Below, one piece after another: positions 45,076-56,397 of a stretch of 64,000 nucleotides of DNA. This DNA is from Anniella stebbinsi (Eukaryota; Chordata; Lepidosauria; Squamata; Anniellidae), in contig JARDYH010000007.1 in the NCBI GenBank assembly GCA_029215795.1, positions 73,648,763 through 73,712,762 of the forward strand, read 5' to 3'. The translations under genes were made by a program, and so were the position numbers. Each line of letters begins with the position of its first letter. The stretch's first letter is position 1. The notes under the pieces are model-generated. The model saw only the letters and a program-made list of their open reading frames with translations. It did not search any database and had not been told where the DNA came from.

Positions 45076-45976
45076 TAAAAAAAATGTTTTAGCCTTCATA
45101 TCTCATCAGTCCGAGCCAGCATCGGCAAACGTGAGGGATGATCACAGTTATTGATGGGGGGAGAGGGACTGCAGGATCACAATTTGCGCGCACACACACA
45201 CACATACACCATTCTGGGATCTCAGAGGTATGAAAGATGGTGGGAGTTGAACTATCAAGTATGGGTAGTCCACTATCAAGTTCCACACTCCAGCATGGGC
45301 CCATTAACAAGAGGCTCCTGGACTAGCTCCTCTCTTCACTGTTGCAACCTGCGTATTTCACCTGCCTATTGCTCTGGCCCAAGCAACAGCGGTGGTGTGA
45401 AGGAGGTGGAGTAGATGCCACTGTCTACTTGCACGGTGACCCTCTGTCTGTCAAGCACGCAAGTGGTAGCAAGGTGGAAAAAGAAGTCAAGAAGTCAAAG
45501 AGCACTAGCAGGTGGGTTAGAAGGGAGTGAAGGGGCCCACCGAGCTTGTCTTCCCCCCAAATCTGGAGCCGGCGTGGATTTTAGACAATGCAGGGTCTAC
45601 TATTAGCAAGCGCTCTGAACAATCTTGGATTTCATCCCTCAAAGCAAAATGGGATTCAGTGGTTACCGTTGGGAAACTGAGAGTCAGAATACAAAGGTCT
45701 AAATCCCCAGCTCTGACAAGGCAGGAAATTATGTGTAATTGTTTAATTGTATAGAACTTTGTTGAATTTATATGGTATGTCTTTTTTTTTTTTTTAAAAG
45801 GCTCTAAATACAAAGTTGCTTCGCTTCAGATTTTGGCCGTACCAAATGCACTGGCCTAACTAAAGTCCTTTGTATTCCCATTCCTCATTTTCTTAGTTTA
45901 TGATGTGAACATACTGGAACTATAGATTGGGTAGGAAATATTTTGGTTTGCGTTTTCAGGCAAACTTACTCAGGGC

Positions 45977-46377
45977 ACGATCCTATGGGTTTACTCAAAG
46001 GTTTTTGAGAATCCACTGAACAGTGGGAGCAGCGGCAGAGGTGATCGTCACCTCTTCCACTCCTATTCTTTATTTTTGTTAGATGGGTGTTTTTGTCCAT
46101 CTAGCTGAGATGCTCTGGAGGGGGAGGGAAGGATGCTGGAAAAGACTCAAGATAGCTTGTATCCTGGCCTCTGTAGTTCCCTCCCCTCCTCACCCACCCA
46201 AACACCCCCTTTATCCCCTCTCCGAGATTGGGTTCCTGACTTCAGAGAGGCAGCCACAATAGCTACAAGGGGGAGGGGAAGGAGTACGGATTCCCGGATC
46301 CAAGGTAGAACCCGTGTCTCTGACCTTGGATCTAGGTATGTGAAGCATCCCATGGTCCCATAGGATTATTCGGTGCA
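45977..46377. mobile_element. possible MITE with CGATCCTATGG ends
   Basis: cacgatcctatgggttt at the left and cccataggattattcgg at the right are inverted. Between them lie inverted blocks with tgtatcctggcctctgtag and ggaggggaagg. The 38380-38640 region has related sequence. Confidence 0.4.
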
Positions 46378-46379
46378 CT

Positions 46380-47320
46380 TCATGCTTTTGAACCAATGGA
46401 TGAACCAAAATTCAGTTATCTTTCAAAATTTCAACTTTTTCAAGTTTGCAATGGAGTTCTCCAATTTAAAAAAATCCATGCAAAAATTGTGTATGTTAGG
46501 TGAACATGTTCAAAGGAGTGGAAAAGTAGTGAAAATAGTAGTGAAAATACCTTTCAAAAAATGCATTAAGTGAAGAAAATTGCTGTGTTTGTTATTTATT
46601 ATTTTATCAATCTGTAAACTGCTTAGCATATTTAAAGCTGCCTCTGTGTTTTTACAAAACCAGAGATGAACATCCATTATACTAAATGCAAGAACGCATC
46701 CACTGAAGTTTTTAAAGTATTTTAAACCAAAGCTAAAAGAACAATAATTAATAAACCAACTGTGCAGTACCATCCTTCAAGGAAGGGTTGTGTAAAAAGA
46801 CAGGTATTAGGCAAAAACTGCATACAAAAACACATTAATGGCATATGAATTTTCATGCATTTTTTTAAAAAAAGTATCTCAAACTGAAGCTAACAAAATG
46901 AAACACACATCAGGGGGGCTATGAAGCTAGAGCGGTTTGTTAAAAAAATGTATCTCAAATTTCAGAGCAAACCAAAGTTAAGAAAATCAAAATAAGAACA
47001 TGAGAGCAAATGAAAGCTGGTCCATTGCTAACTGAAACTAATGAGACATACAGGGCCAGTTTACAGGAAATGGGTGCACTTAATAAGCTATGGTGGTTTG
47101 CTAAACATCTTGCATATGCAGATTGTGTGCTGGCCTGATTTACATAAATACTCTCTCCGGATGTATTCTCAAACCACTTGAACCTGGTGAGGATGGCTTG
47201 TTGGGTTGGTTAAAAAGTCTCCCACAACCCATGGCCTCTTGTAGCAACCCTCGCTGGCTTTGGACGACACTGCAGGCTACAGTGGAGGCTTGAATATTCA
47301 ACTTAGAGCCTGCAGAAACC
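46380..47320. other. intergenic, no gene seen
   Basis: A/T-rich sequence without recognised repeats or domains. Confidence 0.4.
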
Positions 47321-47329
47321 ACAATTCAC

Positions 47330-47960
47330 AGTTTATTAAATAAGCCAGGGTGGGATGTGGTGATAGTGTGAATCAGGACATGGGGTTTTCACTAATACCT
47401 AGTTTTATTACCTAATTTAAAGCAAGGTATGCATTTCTAAGATCTGCAGAGAATTTTTTTCAGTCCCACTTCCGGCAACCTTGCTAGCTCCTGGGTTGGG
47501 TGTAGTTGTGCCCTGCTCACTTCCTAGGTGCCACAGCCTTTAGATGTTTGAGTAAGACTGCTTGGACCTCCCCCCTGCAGACCCTCAGCTCTGGGTGAGT
47601 GAAAAGCGGTCAGCCGCAAAGGGGAGCCACATCCTGGCCCACATCCCAAAGCTCTGAGTGGTGAGTCTCAGTAGTCCCTAATCACCTTAGTGGGGCCTCC
47701 TGAGCTCATTAAGTTCTTATCTATCTGACCTTCCTCTGCAATGCCAGGCCAATTGTGACCAATCCACATTTTATTTTGCTATCCAACCACATGGACAGCC
47801 AATTAACAGCCACAACCTGCAAACCATTGGAGGTTCTTCATCCAGCCTGAAGTTCCATTCTGGATTCCCACAGGGGACAGGGCTTGGCATCCAACCCCAT
47901 CTCCTTGGAGGGTTGACCCCTGTTCTCCAATCTGAGATTAGAATAACTGTGGGGGGATGC
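47330..47960 (+). repeat. receptor-flank duplication module, second part, copy 2
   Basis: Paralogous to 40450-41040, with the same order of blocks: 'gggatgtggtgatagtgtga', gcagaccctcagctctgggtg and ctaatcaccttagtggggcctcc. Confidence 0.72.
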
Positions 47961-48224
47961 TACTCAGCTACATGGCATCTTCTCCACTGGGGAGGCACAA
48001 TGCGAATGAAGCAACCCTGCAGCCACCAACTCAGTCAGGGAGGCTTAACTGTGCACCGTCCTTCCTAGTGCCGGATGCTAATGCATAATAAAGCAGAGTC
48101 TTGGGCCATACACCTTCCACGCTATGTGCTGCCAAAAATCAATAGGTGGCATGGCCCCAAATCCTGATGTCATTTGGCCAGCAGAGGGCTGGGTAAGTGG
48201 GCCAATCTAGCCCCCCATCCCAAT

Positions 48225-48475
48225 TTTATTTATTTATTTATTTATTGCATTTATATCCCATCTTTTTTCTTCCAAGGAACCCAAGGTGGTGTACATAATC
48301 CTCCTCCTCCTCTCCATTTTATCCTCACAACAACAACAACCCTGTGAGGTAGGTTGGGCTGGGAGTCTGTGACTGGCCTGAAGTCACCCAGTGGGTTTCC
48401 ATGGCTGAGTGGGGACTAGAACTTAGATCTCCCAACTCCCAGTCCACTTTAGCTACTACACCACACTGGCTCCCT
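48225..48475 (-). mobile_element. MIR-like SINE
   Basis: The sequence carries tttatttatttattgcattt at the tail end, then 'acaacaaccctgtgaggtag' and tggctgagtggggactagaac...cagtccactttagctactacaccacactggc. This is a core-SINE/tRNA-derived arrangement in antisense orientation. Confidence 0.7.
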
Positions 48476-48577
48476 GCCCCTGCTATAAACAGTGTAGATA
48501 CCCCTCCCCCAAGAAACCCACCAAGACTGGGCCAATCTGCTTCCTGAATCCCCCCTTTCTCAACCCTAAGAAAGGCC

Positions 48578-48967
48578 ATGAGGAATCCACACACTGGGAA
48601 GCCTTTCAGAATCCTTGTGGCTTCAGTGACATCATTCTTCATCTGCTGGCTTCCCTACCATCTCTACCATTTTTCACGGTCGATTGGGAAACTGCCTGAA
48701 GCTACAGAACATGTTCTGTGGGCAATCATGTCTGCTTCATTCTGTTTCAATTTCTGTTTCACACCCATTCTCTACCTCTTTGTCGGGGAAAAGTTCCAGC
48801 AGGTCTTCAAGACATCCATTGTTGCTCTGCTTCAGAAAGGTTTCGCGGATGCTCCCATCATTATTGTCAACGATGCGAAGAGTGTTGAGAGGGAAAACCA
48901 ACAGCCGGAGCATCTCGGAGCTGAAGGTGACACAAAGAAGCGACTAGCCAAGTCTCTAAAGAGGTAA
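48578..48967 (+). pseudogene. FPR-like GPCR fragment (TM6-TM7-tail)
   Basis: An open frame of about 130 codons carries the end of ICL3 and TM6 ('PFRILVASVTSFFICWLPYH'), TM7 ('FNFCFTPILYLFVGEKFQQV') and the tail (KTSIVALLQKGFAD). It is highly similar to the intact gene at 56980-58038 but lacks TM1-TM5. A SINE and unrelated sequence lie directly upstream. The frame has not acquired stops, so the truncation may be fairly recent. A two-TM product is not expected to act as a receptor. Confidence 0.88.
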
Positions 48968-49464
48968 CCTTGGCTCATACATAATGAAAAAGGTGGTTAG
49001 CACACTTTAGAAGTAATTCCCCCCCCCCCAGGAACAACCACACAGGGGAGTGTTAAATATGCAGAATATGAAATATAATTTCTACAAATTATGATCCAGT
49101 TGACACCTGAACAATGGCCCTACATTGCTACCATATTTTCCCTTTCCCCCAACCCCTCCCCCCAGACATACTTTGTGGGGAGGAATGCATATTCCCGACA
49201 AGATAAGTTTGAAATCCATATTTTGTGAGAAAATATATATTAAAGGTACCTATTTAAATAATAGTACAATGCCACTTTTGTGCCGATTTAAATGGAATAA
49301 TCACTGCTTAATTCAACGGGGCAGAGTGGCCTTATGAATGAATACATGTGCCATTCATACAGACTAGAAATGGAATGATCCAAATAACTGCAGGCATGTG
49401 GGTCATTTCCCCATTTGCATCTGGTTTTCCAGGACAGTACAGGGGTGGAAACGGGCAGAGTCAA

Positions 49465-49612
49465 GGGTATCGATAATTATGTTCTCTCCAGTGACTGTGA
49501 GGAGGGCCAAACATGAGACCTGAGGAATGGCGTCACTTGGGCTTCTGTGTGGTTCAGTTCTTTCTAGCTGTTCTGCTTCCCCTCATCATCACATTGGGAT
49601 GCTTTTATTAGA
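49465..49612 (+). pseudogene. FPR-like GPCR relic (ECL2-TM5)
   Basis: The sequence encodes NNYVLSSDC, then an early stop, then a frame recalling TM5 (tctgtgtggttcagttc ... ctgcttcccctcatcatcac attgggatgctt). It matches the split relic at 41503-42200 and, more distantly, KCNYSFIFSKD...FLLPFFIIMGCY of the intact gene. It lies downstream of the TM6-TM7 fragment, so the pieces are in non-collinear order. Confidence 0.55.
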
Positions 49613-49744
49613 TGGTCTGGATGTGTGGGGGGAAATTGTTTTCTGAGCCTTCAGCATCTAGTCCAATAAATTCCTGGGAAGATTCATCATTGACTCCTGA
49701 AGAGTCTTGGAGTATCCACTTTCCTGCTTCCTGTCTTAGCTGAT

Positions 49745-50215
49745 CTTATTTATTTATTTATTTATTGCATTTGTATACCGCCCCATAGCCGAAGCTCTCT
49801 GGGCGGTTTACATGAGATTAAGACACTTAAAAACAAGATACAAAATTTAAAACTGCAAAAACGTACAATATGTTCATACATTTAAAACCACTATAATGAC
49901 TAAAAACGCTATGAGCCTAAAAAACAAAACAGGCCCAGGCTCATCAGATACTGCTAAATGCCTGAGAGCAGAGAAAAATCTTGACCTGGCACCGAAACGA
50001 TAACAATGTTGGTGCCAGGAGGACATCGTTGGGGAGATTGTTCCACAATTTGGGGGCTACCACAGAGAAGGCCCTCTCCCTTGTTACCAACCTCCGAGCT
50101 TCCCTCGGAGTAGGCACTCGGACTTTAGATGTTGAACGTAGTGTTCTGGTAGGTTCATGTCAGGAGAGGCGTTCCACCTGGTACTGTGGTCCCAAACTGT
50201 GTAAGGCTTTATAGG
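49745..50215 (-). mobile_element. L2-like LINE 3' end
   Basis: It begins with the complemented (TAAA)n tail tatttatttatttattgcat and 'accgccccatagccgaagct', then antisense coding end 'gttccacaatttgggggcta' and ccacagagaaggccctctcc. Confidence 0.8.
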
Positions 50216-50634
50216 TGCTTCTGCTTCTGTTTCTTCTTCCTCGCTTGATTCAGTCCCCGAAAACCCTTCTCCCACACTAGGGAGAACAAACCTGATCCTG
50301 ACAGTGATTCAGTACATTTGCTGCAAGATGAACAGCATCTCCACTGTGTTCCGCTTGCAGATTTCTAAGTAGAGCAAATGCACGTTACAAGGTCAATTCT
50401 AAGCTGTGTTCAAAGTGGATTGGGGGTTGCCATCACACTTCCTTCCAGGCTGACTTCACCATCCTACATAGACATAACTGCATCCAGCCTTTTTGAAATG
50501 AAGCGCCCCCACCTCCTTTTTAAGTTCTGAAATAAAACCATCCCACTTCCTTTTCCCTCTCCCACTTGTAACACTGAGCAAATGCTCTGAGTTTAGGTTG
50601 CAAAAACACACACAAAGACCCGCTTAGTGCCAAC

Positions 50635-50885
50635 ACTGTTATCTTTTCGGTGCCAAGTCAAAACTTTTCTTTTCTCCCAGCCATTTTAACAGCTTAAATT
50701 GAGGGTTTTAACAGCATTTCTGGCCTGGCTTAAAGTTTAAAATGTTTTAAATAGTAGCTGTTTTCATGTTTTATGGTTTTAAATTTTATATATTGCCTTT
50801 TTAATTATCAATCTTTTAATTTTTGTAACCTGCCCAGGGAGCTTCAGCTATGGGGCGGTATATACATGTAATAAATAATAAAAAA
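50635..50885 (+). mobile_element. L2-like LINE 3' tail
   Basis: 'ttttcggtgccaagtcaaaa' ... 'gtaacctgcccagggagctt' ... ggggcggtatatacatgtaataaataataaaa. Confidence 0.75.
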
Positions 50886-50918
50886 ATAATTATAAAGACA
50901 CCCACGAGGAAGTCAGCC

Positions 50919-51785
50919 CCCTTAAACACAATGGAATTTGCTTCTGGGAAAACAGCCATAGGCTTGCCATGAAAGCCATGCAGCGCTGCCCACTGCTCAA
51001 GAAGTGGGAACTAATGCATAACACATCAAAGTTATTGAGAATAAGGAAGTGGGTTTGGCAGATAAAGGATCTGTGTGACGTATAGGTTTCTCCCTTTCCT
51101 CCAGTATACCTTGGTCTATTTGAGACTTCTTATCAGTCCTGAAGGCTCAGCTGCACAGTTCTGAGGATAACCATTGCGTGACAAGCAGATCAAGGCCACC
51201 AAGTGAGTTGGGCAGACGTTGAGGAAGGGGAAGGGGTGAAAGGAGTATTTGAAGAACCAGCCCACCTGGGGTGGTCAGCGAGTGCTCCTTCTGAGTTCAA
51301 TTTTAGGCAAGCTGTTCAACCCCTCTTTGTTCCATGGCTTTTTGGTATCTTATTTTCGTATCTTAGCGACACACTCTCTTTGCGAGATTCTAAACTTCTG
51401 CTGTTGATGCTGTTTAAATGTGGGTTTTTTTTGTTTGTTTGTTTTAAAAGCTTTTTAAAGTAGATAGATGTGTGCATTTTAATGTTTGTAAACTGTTGCA
51501 AGCTTTAAGTGTAAACCACCTTGTAGGCAAAAAGAAGACTCAGAAATTTACAAAACGGTTGGCCTACGTGTCCCATCAAGCCTAGGCAACATTGCCAATA
51601 GCAAAGGATGATGACATTTGAAGGTGAAAACATCTGGAGGACCTCAAGATCCCTTCAGCCCCCCCATCCCAATTTAGGTTTCTGCCCCTGCTGTAAACAG
51701 TGTGGATTTGGCGGGAGGACGGACAGCAAATCAAATAAAAACAAAACAATTAGCGCTCTAGCATGCACCGCCTCACTAACCCTAA
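50919..51785 (+). repeat. tandem duplication unit A (about 868 bp)
   Basis: The unit starts ccttaaacacaatggaatttg and ends ctcactaaccctaacc. It is repeated head-to-tail from 51787 with only scattered differences. It contains the 'gagaataaggaagtgggttt' flank module and, near its end, the 'gatttggcgggaggacggac' segment that also precedes the intact receptor at 56750. Confidence 0.88.
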
Positions 51786-51786
51786 C

Positions 51787-52378
51787 CCCTTAAACACAAT
51801 GGAATTTGCTTCTGGGAAAACAGCCGTAGGCTTGCCATGTAAGCCATGTAGTGCTGCCCACTGCTCAAGAAGTGGGAACTAATGCATAACACATCAAAGT
51901 TATTGAGAATAAGGAAGTGGGTTTGGCAGATAAAGGATCTGTGTGACTTACAGGTTTCTCCCTTTCCTCCAGTATACCTTGGTCTATTTGAGACTTCTTA
52001 TCAGTCCTGAAGGCTCAGCTGCACAATTCTGAGGATAACCATTGGGTGACAAGCAGATTAACGCCATCAAGTGAGTTGGGCAGACGTTGAGGAAGGGGAA
52101 GGGGTGAAGGGAGTATTTGAAGAACCAGCCCACCTGGGGTGGTCAGCGAGTGCTCCTTCTCAGTTCAATTTCAGGCAAGCTGTTCAACCCCTCTTTGTTC
52201 CATGGCTTTTTGGTATCTTATTTTGGTATCATAGCTACACACTCTCTTTGCGAGATTCTCTCCTGCACTAAACTTCTGCTGCTGGTGTTGTGTAAATGTG
52301 TTTGTTTGTTTTTTTAAAAGCTTTTTAAAGTAGATAGATAGATGTGTGTATTTTAATGTTTGTAAATTGTTGCAAGCT
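51787..52378 (+). repeat. tandem duplication unit B, interrupted
   Basis: Near-identical to unit A from its first base. It is cut at 'tgttgcaagct' (52378), where the Gmr1-type element begins with tgtgacg. The missing distal part is represented at 56398-56830. Confidence 0.88.
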
Positions 52379-53297
52379 GTGACGATACCCCACATTTCTA
52401 TCCCCTTAGGTATGTCTGTTTAGTATGTCTGGAGAGTGCGGAATGTTGGACTGAGTGGGTGTGGCTGATGATGCTGGGAAAGGGAGGGGGGAAGAGTATA
52501 TATATATAGTGTGAGGGAGTGTTTCAGTTTTTTTCCTTTATTTAGGGTGACCAGATAAAATCCAGGTCAGGGCTCATGTAACTTTAACAGTTGTAGAGAA
52601 AAGGGAATTTCAACCAGTGTCATTTGTATGCAATTAGTTCCTGGTGAAATTCCCTCTTCATCACCACTGTTAAAGTTGCAGGGGCCCTGCCTTCTTTTGT
52701 ATATGGTCACTCTAGTATAGTGCCTGCACCTTTAACTGTGGTGATGAAGAGGGAATTTCACCAGGAACTAATTGCATACAAATGACACTGGTTGAAATTC
52801 CCTTTTCTCTACAACTGTTAAAGTTACATGAGCCCTGACCTGGATTTTATCTGGTCACCCTACTTTATTGTCTTGGTTGGGTGGAGGGCAGTTGTGTGGA
52901 AGTTAGCTGTGTGTGATCTAGTCAAGAGTGTGCGTGAGGAGATTATTAGGTTTTAGGATTATTAGAAGTGTTAAGCATAGGCAGGTGTGAGATTAATTTG
53001 AAAAGAACTGTTAACAACAATAAACATTTTCTTTTATTTTGTTTGCTACCACAAACCATGTGTCAGCTTGGCTTTGTAACCTGCTCTATAAGTATAATAA
53101 AGAAACACAAATCATTACCCTTTCAGCCAACACACTCACAGGAGAACCTTATTCAAAACCCTTAACACCCTTTTCCCCTCTGCTATAAGGGAAAAGTGGT
53201 GCATCTTTTACCCTTCCCTCAGGCTTATTCAAGTGGTGGCGCTTGTCCTGAGAGGGGTCGCTCATCTAGGCCTGGTGTTTGAGGCTGTGGCGGCACA
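52379..53297 (+). repeat. 5' LTR of the Gmr1-type element
   Basis: It begins TGTGACG and ends CGGCACA (TG...CA). It has a TATA-like tatatatatata near 52497-52508 and an aataaa signal at 53019-53024. A putative primer-binding site tggtggcagcgtgg follows at 53302. Its length is inflated by the foldback MITE at 52543-52862. The right boundary is inferred without a 3' LTR for comparison. Confidence 0.6.
52543..52862. mobile_element. foldback MITE, TAGGGTGACCA family, copy 3, nested in LTR
   Basis: A 320-bp, very well-preserved palindrome (tagggtgaccagataaaatcc ... ggattttatctggtcaccct). It is flanked directly by ctttatt on both sides. Its near-perfect arms suggest the youngest of the three copies. 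Confidence 0.92.
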
Positions 53298-53708
53298 TAT
53301 TTGGTGGCAGCGTGGTGGGATTTCGAGGTAAATTTTCTGGTCACCTGCTGTGATCAGAAATTTCAAGGAATCTCCTTTTTGAATAGAAGGCTCTGTGAGA
53401 TACAGATACTGTGTCAAGTACTGTGTTTGGCTGTTAAAGCTACATTATATTCAGGTCAGAAGTTGTTTGGATACAACTGTCTGACAGGATATTTTCTCTG
53501 TGGTGGTACAGAAGTGTTACCGTTTCAAGATTGAAACTCCTGACTGCATTTTAATAATCTTAATCTCATTTTGTTTATTAAAGATCTATCTGTCTAGTTG
53601 AAACATGGAGATCTTGGGGTTAAAGAAAGATGCCCTTACAGACAGATGTCAGACACTGGGTTTGTCCCGTTGAAGGCAAATCAGTTGACGAATTAAAATG
53701 GTCTCTTA

Positions 53709-54793
53709 TTGAATTCTATCGAGGTGAACCCTAGGCAACCATTAGCTATGGAAATGTCTCCTCAGTATTTGGAACTGGAAAGGGAGAAATTAAGACAACA
53801 GGAGGCTGATAGAGAGTTAAGGAAAGCCGAATTGGGGCTGAAAGAAAAAGAACAGGAGGCTGATAGGGAGTTGAGGAGAGCTGAGTTGCAGCAAAAAGTA
53901 AAAGATCAGGAGGTGGAATTAGCAAAATTACACCAAGAAGAGAGACAGAAAGAGAAAGATTGTGAGGTACAATTCAACGTATTCCTCTGGAGAAACAGAA
54001 AATTGAGCAAGATGAGGAAGGAGCCAAACCTCCTAAATTTTCTCCAAAAGATTTCACTGCATACATAGAGGGGCAAGACCCGCAAATTTTCTTTAATACC
54101 TTTGAGATAGCAGCCATGATGTGGGAAGTAAACCCACGGGATTATATGAAATTTATCCCAAACCTGATAAGGGGAGATTTGGCTGAAATATATAATAGCT
54201 TTCCTGTGGGGGAAGTGATTGACTTTGAGACATTTAAAGCAGCAGTGTACAGAAGATTTCGGTATGGCCCTGAATATTTCAGGAAGAAATTCAGAAGTGC
54301 CAATGCTGCTTCCTCAAAATCATTTGTGGAATTAAGCCACAAGTTGGCTGACCATTTTAACAAATGGATTACCTGTTCTGAGGTAAAAACCCAAGCGGAT
54401 TTGGTTGATCTTATGATCAGGGATCAACTAATTTTCCAGATACGTCAGGACATACGTTTATTGGTTAGGGATCATGGCCCTAAAACATATCAGGATGCGG
54501 CTTTGTTGGCAGAACAGTTCTCCTTGAACAGAGGTTATAATATGGCTGGCAAGTCTAAGAAAGAGACTGACATGAAGCCTATATCTAAACCAGGAGGGTT
54601 CAAGAGAGAAACTGATGATGCCAAGAGCCAGATAACATCAGAAAAGGCGGGAAACACCACCAGACCTTTGTTTGGCAAAACCGATCTCACTTGCCATCAT
54701 TGTGGGCTTGTAGGGCATATAAGACCTCAGTGTCCTAGACTTCAGGAGAAAAAAAGAGAAAAGTACCTCAGTCAGGAGAGTGTACGTGACTGA
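53709..54793 (+). pseudogene. Gmr1-type gag, frameshifted
   Basis: An N-terminal charged coiled-coil (repeated EADRELRKAEL/EADRELRRAEL) is followed after a frameshift near 53975 by a capsid region. From about 54260 this resembles a SCAN domain, with pieces such as 'FVELSHKLADHFNKWI', 'LVDLMIRDQLIFQIRQDI' and LLVRDHGPKTYQDAALLAEQF. The C-terminus holds one CCHC zinc knuckle (C-x2-C-x4-H-x4-C, near 54692-54735). It belongs to the retrotransposon, not to a host SCAN-zinc-finger gene, because protease and integrase follow directly. Confidence 0.82.
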
Positions 54794-54830
54794 AAATACT
54801 GAGAGTGACATGAGTCCACAATGTTACTGA

Positions 54831-56397
54831 TTGCAGTGGAAAGACATGCTAGAGTCAGATCAGTCCCTATGGGAAGAAGTTACGATTAATGGGTCAAAGC
54901 ATTTGGCTGTCCTAGACACTGGATCGAGTATTTCTCTAATCCGAGGAGATTTGGTTGGGCCTCAAGAGATCATTCCTCATAAGAAGGTTTCTATTAAACC
55001 TGTGAGTGGGGTCTCATTTGAAATTCCCCTTGCTGAGGTAGAAGTTACCTGGAGAGATTTTAAAGGGAAAGTTACATTGGGAGTGAATGCCTGTCAAGAA
55101 GAGCCTTTGATATTAGGAAAGGATCTTATGAGGGCAAATGGCAAAAAGGTTTATGTAGACACGCAATCTATGACAGATGCGGAGACTTGTAGCAATGTAA
55201 GAGGCGCAGGGAGTTTGCCTGCTGAGTTGCCTAGCAACCTCAGTGAAAAAAACCTAGCTACTCCAGAGATTCCTCAGGTTGATGCTACATTCAAACTGGC
55301 TACTGTGGCAGATACCAGCCTGTCAGCTATGAAATCACAGGCAGAGGCAGGAGACTTGGATACTTGTGACCAGACGAAAGAGCAGTTCTTGTGGGAAAAC
55401 GGGCTCTTGTATAGAAAGTGGTTGCCAATGAAAACACCAGGGAGTTGGAGGGTAGAAAAGCAGTTGGTGGTTCCCAGGTATTACCGAGACCAGCTGCTAA
55501 AAATAGCCCATGAGTCTTATTTGGCAGGCCACTTAAAAATAAGCAAGACCTAGAAATGTTTAATGGCCCAGTATTACTGGCCAAACATAGCCCGAGAAAT
55601 TACTGCCTTTTGCAAACCATGCACGAGTTATCAAAGGGTGGGGAAAAGTGGGGACAAAGCAAGAGCACCCCTGAATCCCCTACAACTAATCAATAAGCCA
55701 TTTTATCGAATCGGGTGGGACTTGGTGGGGCCCTTTCCTAGTCTCATGCAATCAGAGAAGCGTTGCCTAGTAATCAGTATCAATTTTACCACCCAATTAC
55801 CAGATGCAGAAGCCCGGAAGAATGTAGATGCCCTATCTGTTGCAGAAGTCATATTAAAGATTATTAGTAGGCTGAGATTTCCTCATGAGATCTTTAGTGA
55901 CAGGGGCACTGCATTCCTTTCTGACGTGATGAGGTGTTTGTGGAAATATTGCGGTGTGAAGCATATAACTTCAACAACTTTTTACCCCCAAACAAATGAG
56001 CCAGTGGAAAAGTGCCACAAAACCATCAAACAAATGAATAAAACATATGTCATCGATCATCCCATAGACTGGGATAGAATATTGTCCTACTTCCTATTTG
56101 CTTACAGGCAAGTGCCCCAAGATTCTACAGGGTTTTCCCCTTTTGTGTTGATGCTGGGGAGAACTGTGAGGGGTCCCCTGAGCATATTAAAGAAGAGCTG
56201 GGAAAGAGAGGTAGAAGAAGAGAAGGAGTCAGTGATCAATGATCCGCTTAACCTGCAAATTGACATTGCAATTGTCAGTGGGTCCCTTTCAGATCATTTG
56301 ACTCACCTCAACAATGTATCGAAAGCAATTAGCGATACAGGGTTGACCATTAAGGCTCCCAAATGTCAGCTTGGGAAGTCGAAAGTGGTTTACCTGA
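54831..56397 (+). pseudogene. Gmr1-type pol: protease-integrase-RT scrap
   Basis: The protease active site reads VLDTGSS (near 54910). Then comes the integrase zinc region, with the His pair in HESYLAGH and the Cys pair in CKPC, interrupted by TAG at 55551-55553. The integrase core follows, with the catalytic residues in GWDLVGP, FSDRGT and PVEKC all visible. After the integrase C-terminus the frame passes abruptly, near 56258, to DIAI...DHLTHLNNV...APKCQLGKSKVVYL. This is RT sequence just after the YxDD box. Most of RT and all of RNase H are missing. Confidence 0.85.

Larger units (their letters stand above)
52379..56397 (+). mobile_element. Gmr1-type Ty3/gypsy retrotransposon, 3'-truncated
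   Basis: A 5' LTR is followed by a putative primer-binding site and decayed gag and pol. The pol order is protease, integrase, then a scrap of reverse transcriptase. No RT/RNase H lies between protease and integrase, where ordinary Ty3/gypsy elements have them. Integrase-before-RT is diagnostic of the Gmr1 group known from fish, reptiles and other deuterostomes, whose gag is related to the vertebrate SCAN domain. The copy is dead: it has a gag frameshift, a stop in integrase, a large RT deletion and no 3' LTR. The right junction drops back into the duplicated host segment. Confidence 0.82.

Noticed and set aside
53709..54793. Host SCAN-domain gene
   Set aside because: It is followed directly by retroviral-type protease and integrase and preceded by an LTR, so the SCAN-like region is retrotransposon gag.
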